Under the pieces are notes generated by a model, which made no database searches, had not been told where the DNA came from, and saw only the letters and a list, made by a program, of their open reading frames with translations. The translations under genes and the position numbers were made by a program. A DNA stretch of 5,347 nt from Acetofilamentum sp. (GTDB lineage Bacteria > Bacteroidota > Bacteroidia > Bacteroidales > JAFGUD01), in assembly GCA_020722645.1 (NCBI GenBank), contig DYKL01000249.1, positions 1-5,347 on the forward strand, given 5' to 3'. This document shows, piece after piece, positions 1-5,347 of the stretch; within the stretch, counting starts at the first letter, position 1; every line of letters begins with the position of its first letter.

Positions 1-96
1 AAAAATCAGAAGCAAAGCCCTGTAAATCCACGCTTTTTAAAAGTAAGTTCCGATATATAAGTATAGACATACGGATTTAAGGTTATCTATGAGTCC

Positions 97-133
97 GGTC
101 TAAAAAGCCTGCACTGAAAGGGTCTTAAAAGCC
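97..133. repeat. Imperfect 13-bp direct repeat, inverted relative to the 215-260 repeat
   Basis: The sequences ggtctaaaaagcc (97-109) and ggtcttaaaagcc (121-133) match at 12 of 13 positions. The second copy extends left so that 118-129 (aagggtcttaaa) is the exact reverse complement of 234-245, which spans the junction of the 23-bp tandem repeat. This looks like degenerate copies of one small intergenic repeat in both orientations. A bidirectional hairpin is formally possible, but its loop would exceed 100 nt. Function is unknown. Confidence 0.55.
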
Positions 134-214
134 AAACACAAATAGATGATAATCAATAGTATAATAAATTTAAAAATTAACATAATTTTCTAATAATCAA
201 TACATTAACTTTAT

Positions 215-260
215 AGACCCTTACAGGGCAAGCTTTAAGACCCTTACAGGGCAAGCTTTA
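215..260. repeat. Perfect tandem duplication of a 23-bp unit with internal dyads
   Basis: Positions 215-237 and 238-260 are identical over 23 bp and directly adjacent. Each unit contains a 4-bp dyad with a 3-base spacer (ccct-tac-aggg; 218-228 and 241-251) and a palindromic aagctt (230-235 and 253-258). A 9-bp fragment of the unit in inverted orientation (gccctgtaa) also occurs at 17-25. The array lies 45 bp upstream of the promoter candidate of metG. It could be an intergenic repeat unit of the small palindromic kind seen in Bacteroidota, or tandem protein-binding sites; the sequence does not decide between these. Confidence 0.85.
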
Positions 261-304
261 TGAATTTTATAGACTAAACTTATCTACATTATTTAAAATT
301 TTAG

Positions 305-312
305 TAATTTTG
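305..312 (+). promoter_or_regulatory. Candidate Bacteroidota-type -7 element for the metG operon
   Basis: The octamer taattttg is an exact match to TAnnTTTG, the -7 consensus used by the primary sigma factor of Bacteroidota. No TTG -33 element sits at the expected distance; the closest is a weak tta at 280-282. Transcription would be expected to start about 5-8 bases downstream, at the edge of or inside the nine-T tract at 317-325. That would leave a leader of roughly 20 nt before the ATG at 338. The position suits the gene, but in DNA this AT-rich a chance match is possible. Confidence 0.45.
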
Positions 313-337
313 ACCGTTTTTTTTTAAATATTTAGAA

Positions 338-2377
338 ATGAAAGATTACAAAAGATACACAGTTACAGCCGCTTTGCCTTATGCTAACGGTCCGATTCAT
401 ATAGGTCATCTCGCCGGAGTTTACGTGCCTGCTGATATTTACGTCAGATACCTCAGACTTCGTAAAAGAGACGTGATTTTTATATGCGGGTCTGATGAAC
501 ACGGTGTACCTATAACCCTTAGAGCCAAAAAAGAAGGCAAAACTCCTCAGCAAATAGTAGATTTTTACAATGAACTAAATAAAAAAGCATTTGAAGATTT
601 CGGAATTTCGTTTGATATTTATTCAAGAACTTCAAATAAAGTTCATTATGAGACTGCTTCTGAGTTTTTTAAAACTTTATACGATAAAAATGAATTTCTG
701 GAACTCGAAAATGAACAGCTTTTTGATGAAACAGCAAATCAGTTTCTTGCAGACAGATATATTACAGGCACTTGTCCGCATTGCGGATACGAAAAAGCTT
801 ATGGCGACCAGTGCGAAAAATGCGGTACTTCTTTAAGTGCTACCGATTTGATAAATCCGGTTTCAGTTTTTTCGGGTACAAAACCGGTTTTAAAATCAAC
901 AAAACATTGGTATTTGTCATTAGATAAATATTCAGATTTTATTCAAAAATGGATTATCGAAGGACACAAAGATGACTGGCGTCCGAATGTCGTTAGTCAG
1001 GTTAAATCTTGGCTTGATGCAGGACTCAGACCAAGAGCTGTTACAAGAGATTTGGATTGGGGTGTACCTGTCCCGATTAAAGGTGCTGACGGAAAAGTAC
1101 TTTATGTTTGGTTTGATGCTCCGATTGGATATATTTCTGCTACAAAGGAACTTACAGAAGATTGGGAAAAATACTGGAAAGACAAAGATACTAAACTTGT
1201 TCATTTTATCGGCAAAGACAATATTGTTTTTCACGCTATTATTTTTCCGATAATGTTAAAAGCGGAAGGCTCGTATATTTTACCTGATAACGTTCCTGCC
1301 AACTCATTTTTAAATCTCGAAGACGACAAAATTTCAACTTCAAGAAACTGGGCTGTATGGCTTCACGAATATTTGGAAGATTTTACAGACAAACAAGACG
1401 TTTTAAGATTTGTTTTAACTGTTAATGCCCCCGAAGCCAAAGACAATAATTTTACTTGGAAAGATTTTCAAACAAGAAACAACAAGGAATTGGTAGCCGA
1501 TTTCGGCAATTTTGTAAATCGTGCTTTGGTTCTCAATAACAAATATTTTGAAGGAGTAGTTCAGGTGCCGAGAGAATACCAAACTATCGATAAAAATGTA
1601 CTTTCCGAAATTTCAATAATCAGAGATAAAGTTGCAGAAAGTATTGAACAATATAAAATCCGAGAAGCCCTTTATTTTGCAATGGATTTGGCAAGACTTG
1701 GTAATAAATATTTTGCCGATACTGAACCTTGGGTTGTTGCAAAAACCGATTTGGAAAGAGTAAAAACTATTTTGTATATCGGAATCCAGATTGTTGCCAA
1801 TTTGAGTGTTCTTATGGAGGCATTTTTGCCTTTTTCGACCAAAAAAATCAGAAAAATGTTAAATTTAAGTGATGAAATTTTCTGGGATATGATAGGACAC
1901 TCTGATATAGTTAAATCAGGCGAAAAATTAGGAAAACCCGAATTACTTTTCGAGCAGATTACAGATGAACAGATACAAAAACAATTAGATAGATTAGAAA
2001 AGACAAAAATTGAAAATAAAAATGCAGAAAATATCATTCCAAAAATTAAAGAAAATATTACATTTGATGATTTTACAAAATTAGACATAAGAATCGGAAC
2101 TGTTTTAAGTGCCGAAAAATTGCCAAAAACAACAAAGTTGATTAAAATTCTTTTAGATTCAGGTTTAGAAAAAAGAACAATAGTCGCCGGAATTGCTGAA
2201 CATTATAAACCCGAAGAAATAATCGGCAAAAAAGTTGTTTTTTTGGCAAATTTGGAACCCAGAAAAATAAAGGGTATCGAGTCGCAAGGAATGATGCTTA
2301 TGGCTGAAAATCCTGAAGGCAACCTTTCTTTTTTAATAACAGATAAAGAAATTCAAAACGGAAGCAAGATTAGTTGA
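338..2377 (+). CDS. metG: Methionyl-tRNA synthetase with C-terminal tRNA-binding domain
   Basis: This cytoplasmic class I synthetase activates methionine with ATP and charges initiator and elongator tRNA-Met. It has 679 residues, close to the E. coli enzyme. Visible landmarks are the HIGH signature at 21-24, GSDEHG at 51-56, and a single Cx2Cx9Cx2C zinc knuckle (C146, C149, C159, C162) in the connective domain. These are followed by RDLDWGVPVP at 237-246, VWFDAPIGY at 257-265 and a KISTS loop at 331-335 in place of KMSKS. The helical anticodon-binding region covers about 360-540. A lysine-rich linker (about 545-573) leads to an EMAP/Trbp111-type OB-fold from about 576, with LDIRIGTV at 582-589. 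The ATG follows an A/T-rich leader with no Shine-Dalgarno motif. It starts a likely operon, with the next gene 19 bp downstream. Family identity is clear. Confidence 0.98.
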   Translation: MKDYKRYTVTAALPYANGPIHIGHLAGVYVPADIYVRYLRLRKRDVIFICGSDEHGVPITLRAKKEGKTPQQIVDFYNELNKKAFEDFGISFDIYSRTSNKVHYETASEFFKTLYDKNEFLELENEQLFDETANQFLADRYITGTCPHCGYEKAYGDQCEKCGTSLSATDLINPVSVFSGTKPVLKSTKHWYLSLDKYSDFIQKWIIEGHKDDWRPNVVSQVKSWLDAGLRPRAVTRDLDWGVPVPIKGADGKVLYVWFDAPIGYISATKELTEDWEKYWKDKDTKLVHFIGKDNIVFHAIIFPIMLKAEGSYILPDNVPANSFLNLEDDKISTSRNWAVWLHEYLEDFTDKQDVLRFVLTVNAPEAKDNNFTWKDFQTRNNKELVADFGNFVNRALVLNNKYFEGVVQVPREYQTIDKNVLSEISIIRDKVAESIEQYKIREALYFAMDLARLGNKYFADTEPWVVAKTDLERVKTILYIGIQIVANLSVLMEAFLPFSTKKIRKMLNLSDEIFWDMIGHSDIVKSGEKLGKPELLFEQITDEQIQKQLDRLEKTKIENKNAENIIPKIKENITFDDFTKLDIRIGTVLSAEKLPKTTKLIKILLDSGLEKRTIVAGIAEHYKPEEIIGKKVVFLANLEPRKIKGIESQGMMLMAENPEGNLSFLITDKEIQNGSKIS

Positions 2378-2396
2378 TAATTAAATTTAAAAAGCA

Positions 2397-3239
2397 ATGT
2401 CAGAAAAAAAATATTTTAAAGGTAAAGTTTTTATTGTAACAGGTGCATCAAGCGGAATTGGCAAAGCTGTCGCAGTCGAAGCCGCAAAAAAAGGGGCTGA
2501 TGTAGTTATTGCCGCAAGAAATATCGAAAGACTCAACGAAGTTGAAAATGTAATAAAAGGTTTTGGTGTTGATGCTCTTGCCGTACAAACTGATGTATCG
2601 AAAAAAGAAGATGCGGAAAATTTAATAAACAAAACTATTGAAAAATTCGGTAAAATTGATGTGCTTGTTAATAACGCCGGCGTTTCAATGCGGGCAATGT
2701 TTGATGATTTGCAAATAGATGTTTTTGAAAAAGTAATGAACATAAATTTTATGGGTGCTGTTTATTGTACAAGATATGCAATACCTCATATTTTGAAACA
2801 AAAAGGTAGTATTGTCGGCGTTTCGTCAGTTTCAGGATTTACACCTTTGCCTGCAAGAACCGCTTATTGTGCTTCAAAATATGCAATGTTCGGTTTTTTA
2901 ACGACCTTACGTTTAGAAAATATTATGAGAGGTTTGCACGTGATGATAACTCATCCCGGATTTACTGAGTCGAATATTCGTAAACACGCATTACTTGCAG
3001 ACGGTTCAGAACAAGGAAAAACGCCCAGACACGAAGATAAAATGATGACAGCAGAAGAAGTTGCTATCAAAATTATTAAAGGTATCAGAAAAAGAAAAAG
3101 AGTGCAAATTATGACTTTGATGGGAAAAACTTCTTGGATTCTTGAAAAAATATGGCCCAAATTAACACACAAGTTATTATATAAAGGTATTGCAAAGGAA
3201 CCCAATACTCCGTTACCAAAATGGAAGTTCAGAAAATAA
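2397..3239 (+). CDS. Short-chain dehydrogenase/reductase (SDR), classical type, first of a tandem pair
   Basis: This is a predicted NAD(P)H-dependent oxidoreductase of the classical SDR family, 280 residues. The Rossmann signature TGASSGIG is at 15-22 and NNAG at 92-95. The catalytic tetrad reads N117, S144, Y157 (YCASK) and K161, with the usual 13-residue Ser-to-Tyr spacing, so it should be active. R41 after strand beta-2 (IAAR) suggests NADP(H), by family knowledge. PG at 187-188 starts the substrate loop, followed by N193-I-R-K-x-A-L-L-x-D-G-S-x-x-G-K208, also present in the next gene. The tail from about 240 is basic with aromatic and aliphatic residues (KIWPKLTHKLLYKG, ending PLPKWKFRK), which may bind the membrane surface. 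It lies 19 bp after metG with no terminator between. The fold resembles the 11-beta-HSD1/DHRS7-like SDRs; the substrate is unknown. Confidence 0.93.
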   Translation: MSEKKYFKGKVFIVTGASSGIGKAVAVEAAKKGADVVIAARNIERLNEVENVIKGFGVDALAVQTDVSKKEDAENLINKTIEKFGKIDVLVNNAGVSMRAMFDDLQIDVFEKVMNINFMGAVYCTRYAIPHILKQKGSIVGVSSVSGFTPLPARTAYCASKYAMFGFLTTLRLENIMRGLHVMITHPGFTESNIRKHALLADGSEQGKTPRHEDKMMTAEEVAIKIIKGIRKRKRVQIMTLMGKTSWILEKIWPKLTHKLLYKGIAKEPNTPLPKWKFRK

Positions 3240-3286
3240 ACGAAGGTAAGAGGTAATTAAGTTTTAAAAGCTGATTATTTTGAAAA

Positions 3287-4081
3287 ATGAAAATTGAAAA
3301 TAAAACAGTATGGATAACCGGAGCTTCATCAGGAATAGGACGAGCTTTGGCAATAGAAATGTCGAATTATAATACAGATTTAATACTTTCGGCTATTACA
3401 GATGAGGAGCTTGTTGAAGTTACTGATATTTGTACAAAAAACGGAGCAAAATGTTTCCCAATTGCTTTTGATTTAGGTTCTTCTGAATCAATAAATAATG
3501 CAATAGAAAAAGTTTTTGAAGCTCATCCCCAAATTGATATTTTGGTAAATAACGGAGGAATCAGTCAAAGAGCTTACGCCGTAGATACAGACTTTAATGT
3601 TGACCGAAAAATTATGGAAATAAATTTTTTTGCAGCAGTATCTCTAACAAAGGCTGTTTTGCCAAAGATGGTTGAACAAAAGTCTGGGCATTTAGTTGCG
3701 GTTAGCAGTATATCAGGCAAATTCGGATTTCCGTTGCGTTCTGCTTATGCTGCTTCAAAGTTCGCAATTGTTGGCTTTTTCGAAACCCTTTATTTTGAGT
3801 TAAAGCAATATAATATTAACGTTAGTTTGATTTTTCCGGGCAGAGTAAATACTAATATTTCTAAAAATGCACTACTAAAAGATGGTTCTGTTTATGGTAA
3901 AATGGACGATGGACAAGCAGGTGGAATTTCTGCCGAAAAATGCGCCAAACAAATAATTAAAGCAATTCAAAGAAATAAAAAAGAAACTTTAATTGGAGGC
4001 AAAGAGCTTTTAATGGTTTACATAAAAAGATTTTTCCCTTCATTATTTAATAAAATTGTAAACAAAATAAAACCAACATAA
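3287..4081 (+). CDS. DHRS7-like short-chain dehydrogenase/reductase, second of a tandem pair
   Basis: This classical SDR has 264 residues. TGASSGIG is at 11-18, and NNGG at 88-91 replaces the usual NNAG. The tetrad is N113, S141, Y154 (YAASK) and K158, so catalysis is expected. The stretch NNGGISQRA and the later VSLTKAVLPKM resemble what I recall of animal DHRS7 proteins, as does the tail (LLMVYIKRFFPSLFNKIV). DHRS7 proteins act on steroid, retinoid or other lipophilic carbonyls at membranes. A shared motif at 190-205 links it to the preceding SDR. Unlike that protein, the segment after beta-2 reads SAITDE, without the Arg normally marking NADP(H) preference, so cofactor choice is uncertain. 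The hydrophobic-basic end (about 240-264) suggests peripheral membrane attachment. The gene starts 47 bp after the first SDR, and its stop codon overlaps the next start. The substrate is unknown. Confidence 0.93.
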   Translation: MKIENKTVWITGASSGIGRALAIEMSNYNTDLILSAITDEELVEVTDICTKNGAKCFPIAFDLGSSESINNAIEKVFEAHPQIDILVNNGGISQRAYAVDTDFNVDRKIMEINFFAAVSLTKAVLPKMVEQKSGHLVAVSSISGKFGFPLRSAYAASKFAIVGFFETLYFELKQYNINVSLIFPGRVNTNISKNALLKDGSVYGKMDDGQAGGISAEKCAKQIIKAIQRNKKETLIGGKELLMVYIKRFFPSLFNKIVNKIKPT

Positions 4082-4083
4082 TG
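4079..4083 (+). other. TAATG stop-start overlap between the second SDR and the VOC gene
   Basis: The TAA stop of the SDR (4079-4081) shares its last base with the ATG of the following gene (4081-4083). No Shine-Dalgarno motif precedes this ATG. Start by ribosome reinitiation after termination is therefore a plausible route, which would tie the amounts of the two proteins together. Confidence 0.85.
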
Positions 4084-5142
4084 AGTATAATAATATCCGG
4101 AATCCAACAAATTGGTATAGGTGTGAAAAATGTTCACGAAGCATGGAAATGGTATAGACAAAATTTCGGTTTTGATATTCCGATTTTTGAAGAAGCAGCA
4201 GCAGCTAATTTAATGTTACCATATACCGGAGGTGAGTCTCAAACAAGGCATGCAATTCTTACTTATAATTTGAAAGGTGGCGGCGGTTTTGAAATTTGGC
4301 AATACACAAGCCGAATACCAAGAGAACCATTGTTTGAAATTAAATTGGGTGATTTAGGCATATTTCTTACAAAAATTAAAATGCCGCTTGCCAAAAATGC
4401 TTTTGATTTCTTTAAACAGAAGAATCAGAATCTTTTATCGGAAATAGTAAAAGACCCTGCAGGAAAAGAACATTTTTACATGAAAGACCCGTATAATAAT
4501 ATTTTTGAACTTGTTTTGTTTGATGATTGGTATAACAACGAAAAATATCCGACCGGTGGTGTAGGAGGAGCCCTTGTTGGTGTTACTGATATTGAAAAAT
4601 CAAAGAAATTTTACGGTGAAATATTAGGTTACGATACTGTTGTTTACGAAAAAGAAGGAAAATTTGACGATTTTGCAAGTTTACCCGGTGGTGATGGAGA
4701 ATTCAAAAGAGTGCTTTTAAGACATAGCGAGCCAAGAAAAGGTCATTTCAGTGCTGTTTTTCTTTCTACCGAAATTGAGCTTGTTCAAGTAATAAATCGT
4801 GAACCCAGAAAAATATACGAAGGCAGATTATGGGGCGAACTTGGTTTTATTCATTTGTGCTATGATATCACAGGAATGAAAGAATTGGGTGAAAAATGTA
4901 CTGCATTAGGATATCCATTCACTGTTGATAGTGCTAAATCTTTTGATATGGGCGAAGCTTCCGGTCATTTTACTTATGTCGAAGACCCAGACGGAACTCT
5001 TATTGAGTTTGTTGAAACACATAAATTGCCGATTATCAAAAAATTAGGTTGGTATAAAAATTTGCGAAAACGTAATCCCGAAAAACCCTTGCCGCGTTTT
5101 ATTACAAATGCTTTGAAATTTATGAGGAAGAAAGATAAATAG
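4081..5142 (+). CDS. Two-domain VOC (glyoxalase/dioxygenase-fold) family protein
   Basis: The protein has 353 residues and four beta-alpha-beta modules forming two VOC domains. Domain 1 is about 5-147 (QIGIGVKNVHEAWKWY at 10-25, closing with DPYNNIFEL at 136-144). Domain 2 is about 160-312 (GALVGVTDIEKSKKFY at 163-178, closing with DPDGTLIEF at 302-310). By eye alignment, metal-ligand positions in domain 1 are Q10, E71, a non-ligand at about I94, and E143. In domain 2 they are G163, no acid in the next strand, H258 and E309. The His-His-Glu iron triad of extradiol dioxygenases and HPPD is therefore incomplete, so that activity is doubtful. A basic tail (313-353) contains PLPRF at 336-340. VOC folds serve glyoxalases, isomerases, epimerases, dioxygenases and binding proteins, so the reaction cannot be named. 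Coupling to the SDR upstream suggests the same pathway. Confidence 0.9.
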   Translation: MSIIISGIQQIGIGVKNVHEAWKWYRQNFGFDIPIFEEAAAANLMLPYTGGESQTRHAILTYNLKGGGGFEIWQYTSRIPREPLFEIKLGDLGIFLTKIKMPLAKNAFDFFKQKNQNLLSEIVKDPAGKEHFYMKDPYNNIFELVLFDDWYNNEKYPTGGVGGALVGVTDIEKSKKFYGEILGYDTVVYEKEGKFDDFASLPGGDGEFKRVLLRHSEPRKGHFSAVFLSTEIELVQVINREPRKIYEGRLWGELGFIHLCYDITGMKELGEKCTALGYPFTVDSAKSFDMGEASGHFTYVEDPDGTLIEFVETHKLPIIKKLGWYKNLRKRNPEKPLPRFITNALKFMRKKDK

Positions 5143-5165
5143 AGTTAGTTCATAAAGTTGAATGT

Positions 5166-5198
5166 CGAATGTTCGTAAAGTTATAACGTTCGCTTTTT
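5166..5198 (+). terminator. Probable intrinsic terminator of the metG-SDR-SDR-VOC operon
   Basis: The arms cgaatgtt (5166-5173) and aacgttcg (5185-5192) pair over 8 bp with one G-T wobble, around an 11-nt loop. They are followed by C and five T residues (5194-5198). The hairpin begins 24 nt after the VOC stop codon, where an operon terminator would be expected. The stem is only moderately GC-rich and the loop is large, so it may be weak. Confidence 0.45.
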
Positions 5199-5227
5199 CG
5201 GTTTTGTTTACTATTGTCCGAAACCTT

Positions 5228-5248
5228 GTAATGACAATTTGTCGTTAT
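5228..5248. repeat. Near-perfect 21-bp palindrome after the operon
   Basis: Positions 5229-5237 (taatgacaa) pair with 5239-5247 (ttgtcgtta), with one T-G mismatch around a single central base. A G-T pair at 5228/5248 extends it. In addition, gtaatgac at 5228-5235 is the exact reverse complement of gtcattac at 5267-5274, so an alternative larger hairpin exists. No T tract follows, so it does not look like a terminator. The core resembles the aatgac of the 25-bp repeat beginning at 5281, suggesting decayed copies in both orientations. Confidence 0.6.
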
Positions 5249-5280
5249 CCTTCTCATTCGCTTTGCGTCATTACTAGGCT

Positions 5281-5347
5281 TTGCTTCGTCCCTCGCAATG
5301 ACGTTTTGCTTCGTTCCTCGCAATGACGTTTTGCTTCGTTCCTCGCA
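5281..5347. repeat. Tandem 25-bp repeat, about 2.7 copies, cut by the window end
   Basis: Copies lie at 5281-5305, 5306-5330 and 5331-5347 (partial). The first differs from the second at one base (C for T at 5290), and the third is identical to the second over its 17 visible bases. On the minus strand the core reads cattgcgaggaacgaagc. I recall this as a dispersed intergenic repeat abundant in several bacterial lineages, including Bacteroidota. It is clearly richer in G and C than the flanking genes. Degenerate copies in opposite orientation (5267-5274) lie just upstream. It does not contain a gene. Confidence 0.85.

Larger units (their letters stand above)
1..304. other. AT-rich intergenic region with short repeats, no gene supported
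   Basis: No convincing gene is visible here. Frame 1 is open from the window edge to a TAA at 58-60 and frame 3 to a TAA ending at 80. Either could be the last codons of an upstream gene, but nothing in the 19 or 25 residues is recognisable. The rest is very AT-rich and is structured mainly by short repeats: a perfect 23-bp tandem duplication at 215-260, a 13-bp imperfect direct repeat at 97-109 and 121-133, a 12-bp inverted match between 118-129 and 234-245, and a 10-bp direct repeat (ataatcaata) at 149-158 and 193-202. No tRNA-like cloverleaf, riboswitch or strong terminator was found by eye. Confidence 0.6.

Noticed and set aside
1..80. Possible 3' end of an upstream gene (frame 1 to 60, or frame 3 to 80)
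   Set aside because: Open frames this short are expected by chance at a window edge, the two compete with each other, and neither peptide resembles a known C-terminus.
215..260. CRISPR array
   Set aside because: The two 23-bp units abut with no spacer, so repeat-spacer alternation is absent.
1672..2088. 138-codon minus-strand frame opposite metG
   Set aside because: It lies wholly within the clearly coding metG frame, its composition (Ser, Ile, Phe, Lys) is what an antisense AT-rich gene gives, and it shows no domain.
2387..2743. 118-codon minus-strand frame opposite the first SDR
   Set aside because: It is antisense to the Rossmann signature region of an intact SDR. Its Ser/Thr/Ala/Phe-rich composition mirrors the sense codons, and there is no evidence of a promoter or domain.
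2951..3205. Hydrophobic minus-strand frame that could pass for a small membrane protein
   Set aside because: The hydrophobicity arises from complementing Lys/Glu/Asn codons of the SDR C-terminus, and the sense gene is intact and recognisable.
3240..3286. Internal promoter before the second SDR
   Set aside because: A near match to the -7 element (ttattttg) sits only 5 nt before the ATG and would leave almost no leader; no -33 element is seen. Read-through from upstream is simpler.
5162..5326. A 54-codon + strand frame starting with ATG after the VOC gene
   Set aside because: It runs through the terminator hairpin, the palindrome and the 25-bp repeat, has no start-site support, and its C-terminus is only the translation of the repeat. 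Such frames are commonly mis-annotated as hypothetical proteins.
5281..5347. CRISPR array at the window end
   Set aside because: The 25-bp units are in head-to-tail contact with no spacers, which marks a tandem repeat rather than a CRISPR.

Overview
The window looks like chromosomal DNA of a member of the Bacteroidota. The DNA is AT-rich. Every coding start is preceded by an A/T-rich leader without a Shine-Dalgarno motif. An exact match to the Bacteroidota -7 promoter element (TAnnTTTG) lies just upstream of the first gene. The methionyl-tRNA synthetase carries a KISTS form of the KMSKS loop, which I recall as usual in that phylum. Genus or species cannot be read from this sequence.

Layout. 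Positions 1-337 are non-coding and AT-rich. They contain a perfect 23-bp tandem duplication (215-260), related direct and inverted fragments (17-25, 97-133), and a promoter candidate (305-312) followed by a nine-T tract. Four genes on the + strand fill 338-5142: metG (338-2377), a first short-chain dehydrogenase/reductase (SDR, 2397-3239), a second DHRS7-like SDR (3287-4081), and a two-domain vicinal-oxygen-chelate (VOC/glyoxalase-fold) protein (4081-5142). Gaps are 19 bp, 47 bp and a 1-base TAATG overlap, so one transcript from the metG promoter is the simplest reading. Positions 5143-5347 hold a probable intrinsic terminator (5166-5198), a near-perfect palindrome (5228-5248) and 2.7 copies of a 25-bp GC-richer tandem repeat that runs off the window end.

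How the genes may work together. MetG is housekeeping. The two SDRs share an unusually specific post-catalytic motif (N-I-x-K-x-A-L-L-x-D-G-S-x-x-G-K), so they are probably diverged paralogs. Both SDRs and the VOC protein end in cationic, partly hydrophobic tails, which suggests peripheral membrane attachment and hydrophobic carbonyl/alcohol substrates. The VOC protein appears to lack the full metal-ligand set of extradiol dioxygenases. The three-gene SDR-SDR-VOC cassette is the least explained part of the window, but its substrate cannot be determined here. I see no mobile element with a transposase, no CRISPR array, no rRNA or tRNA gene and no clear defence system.
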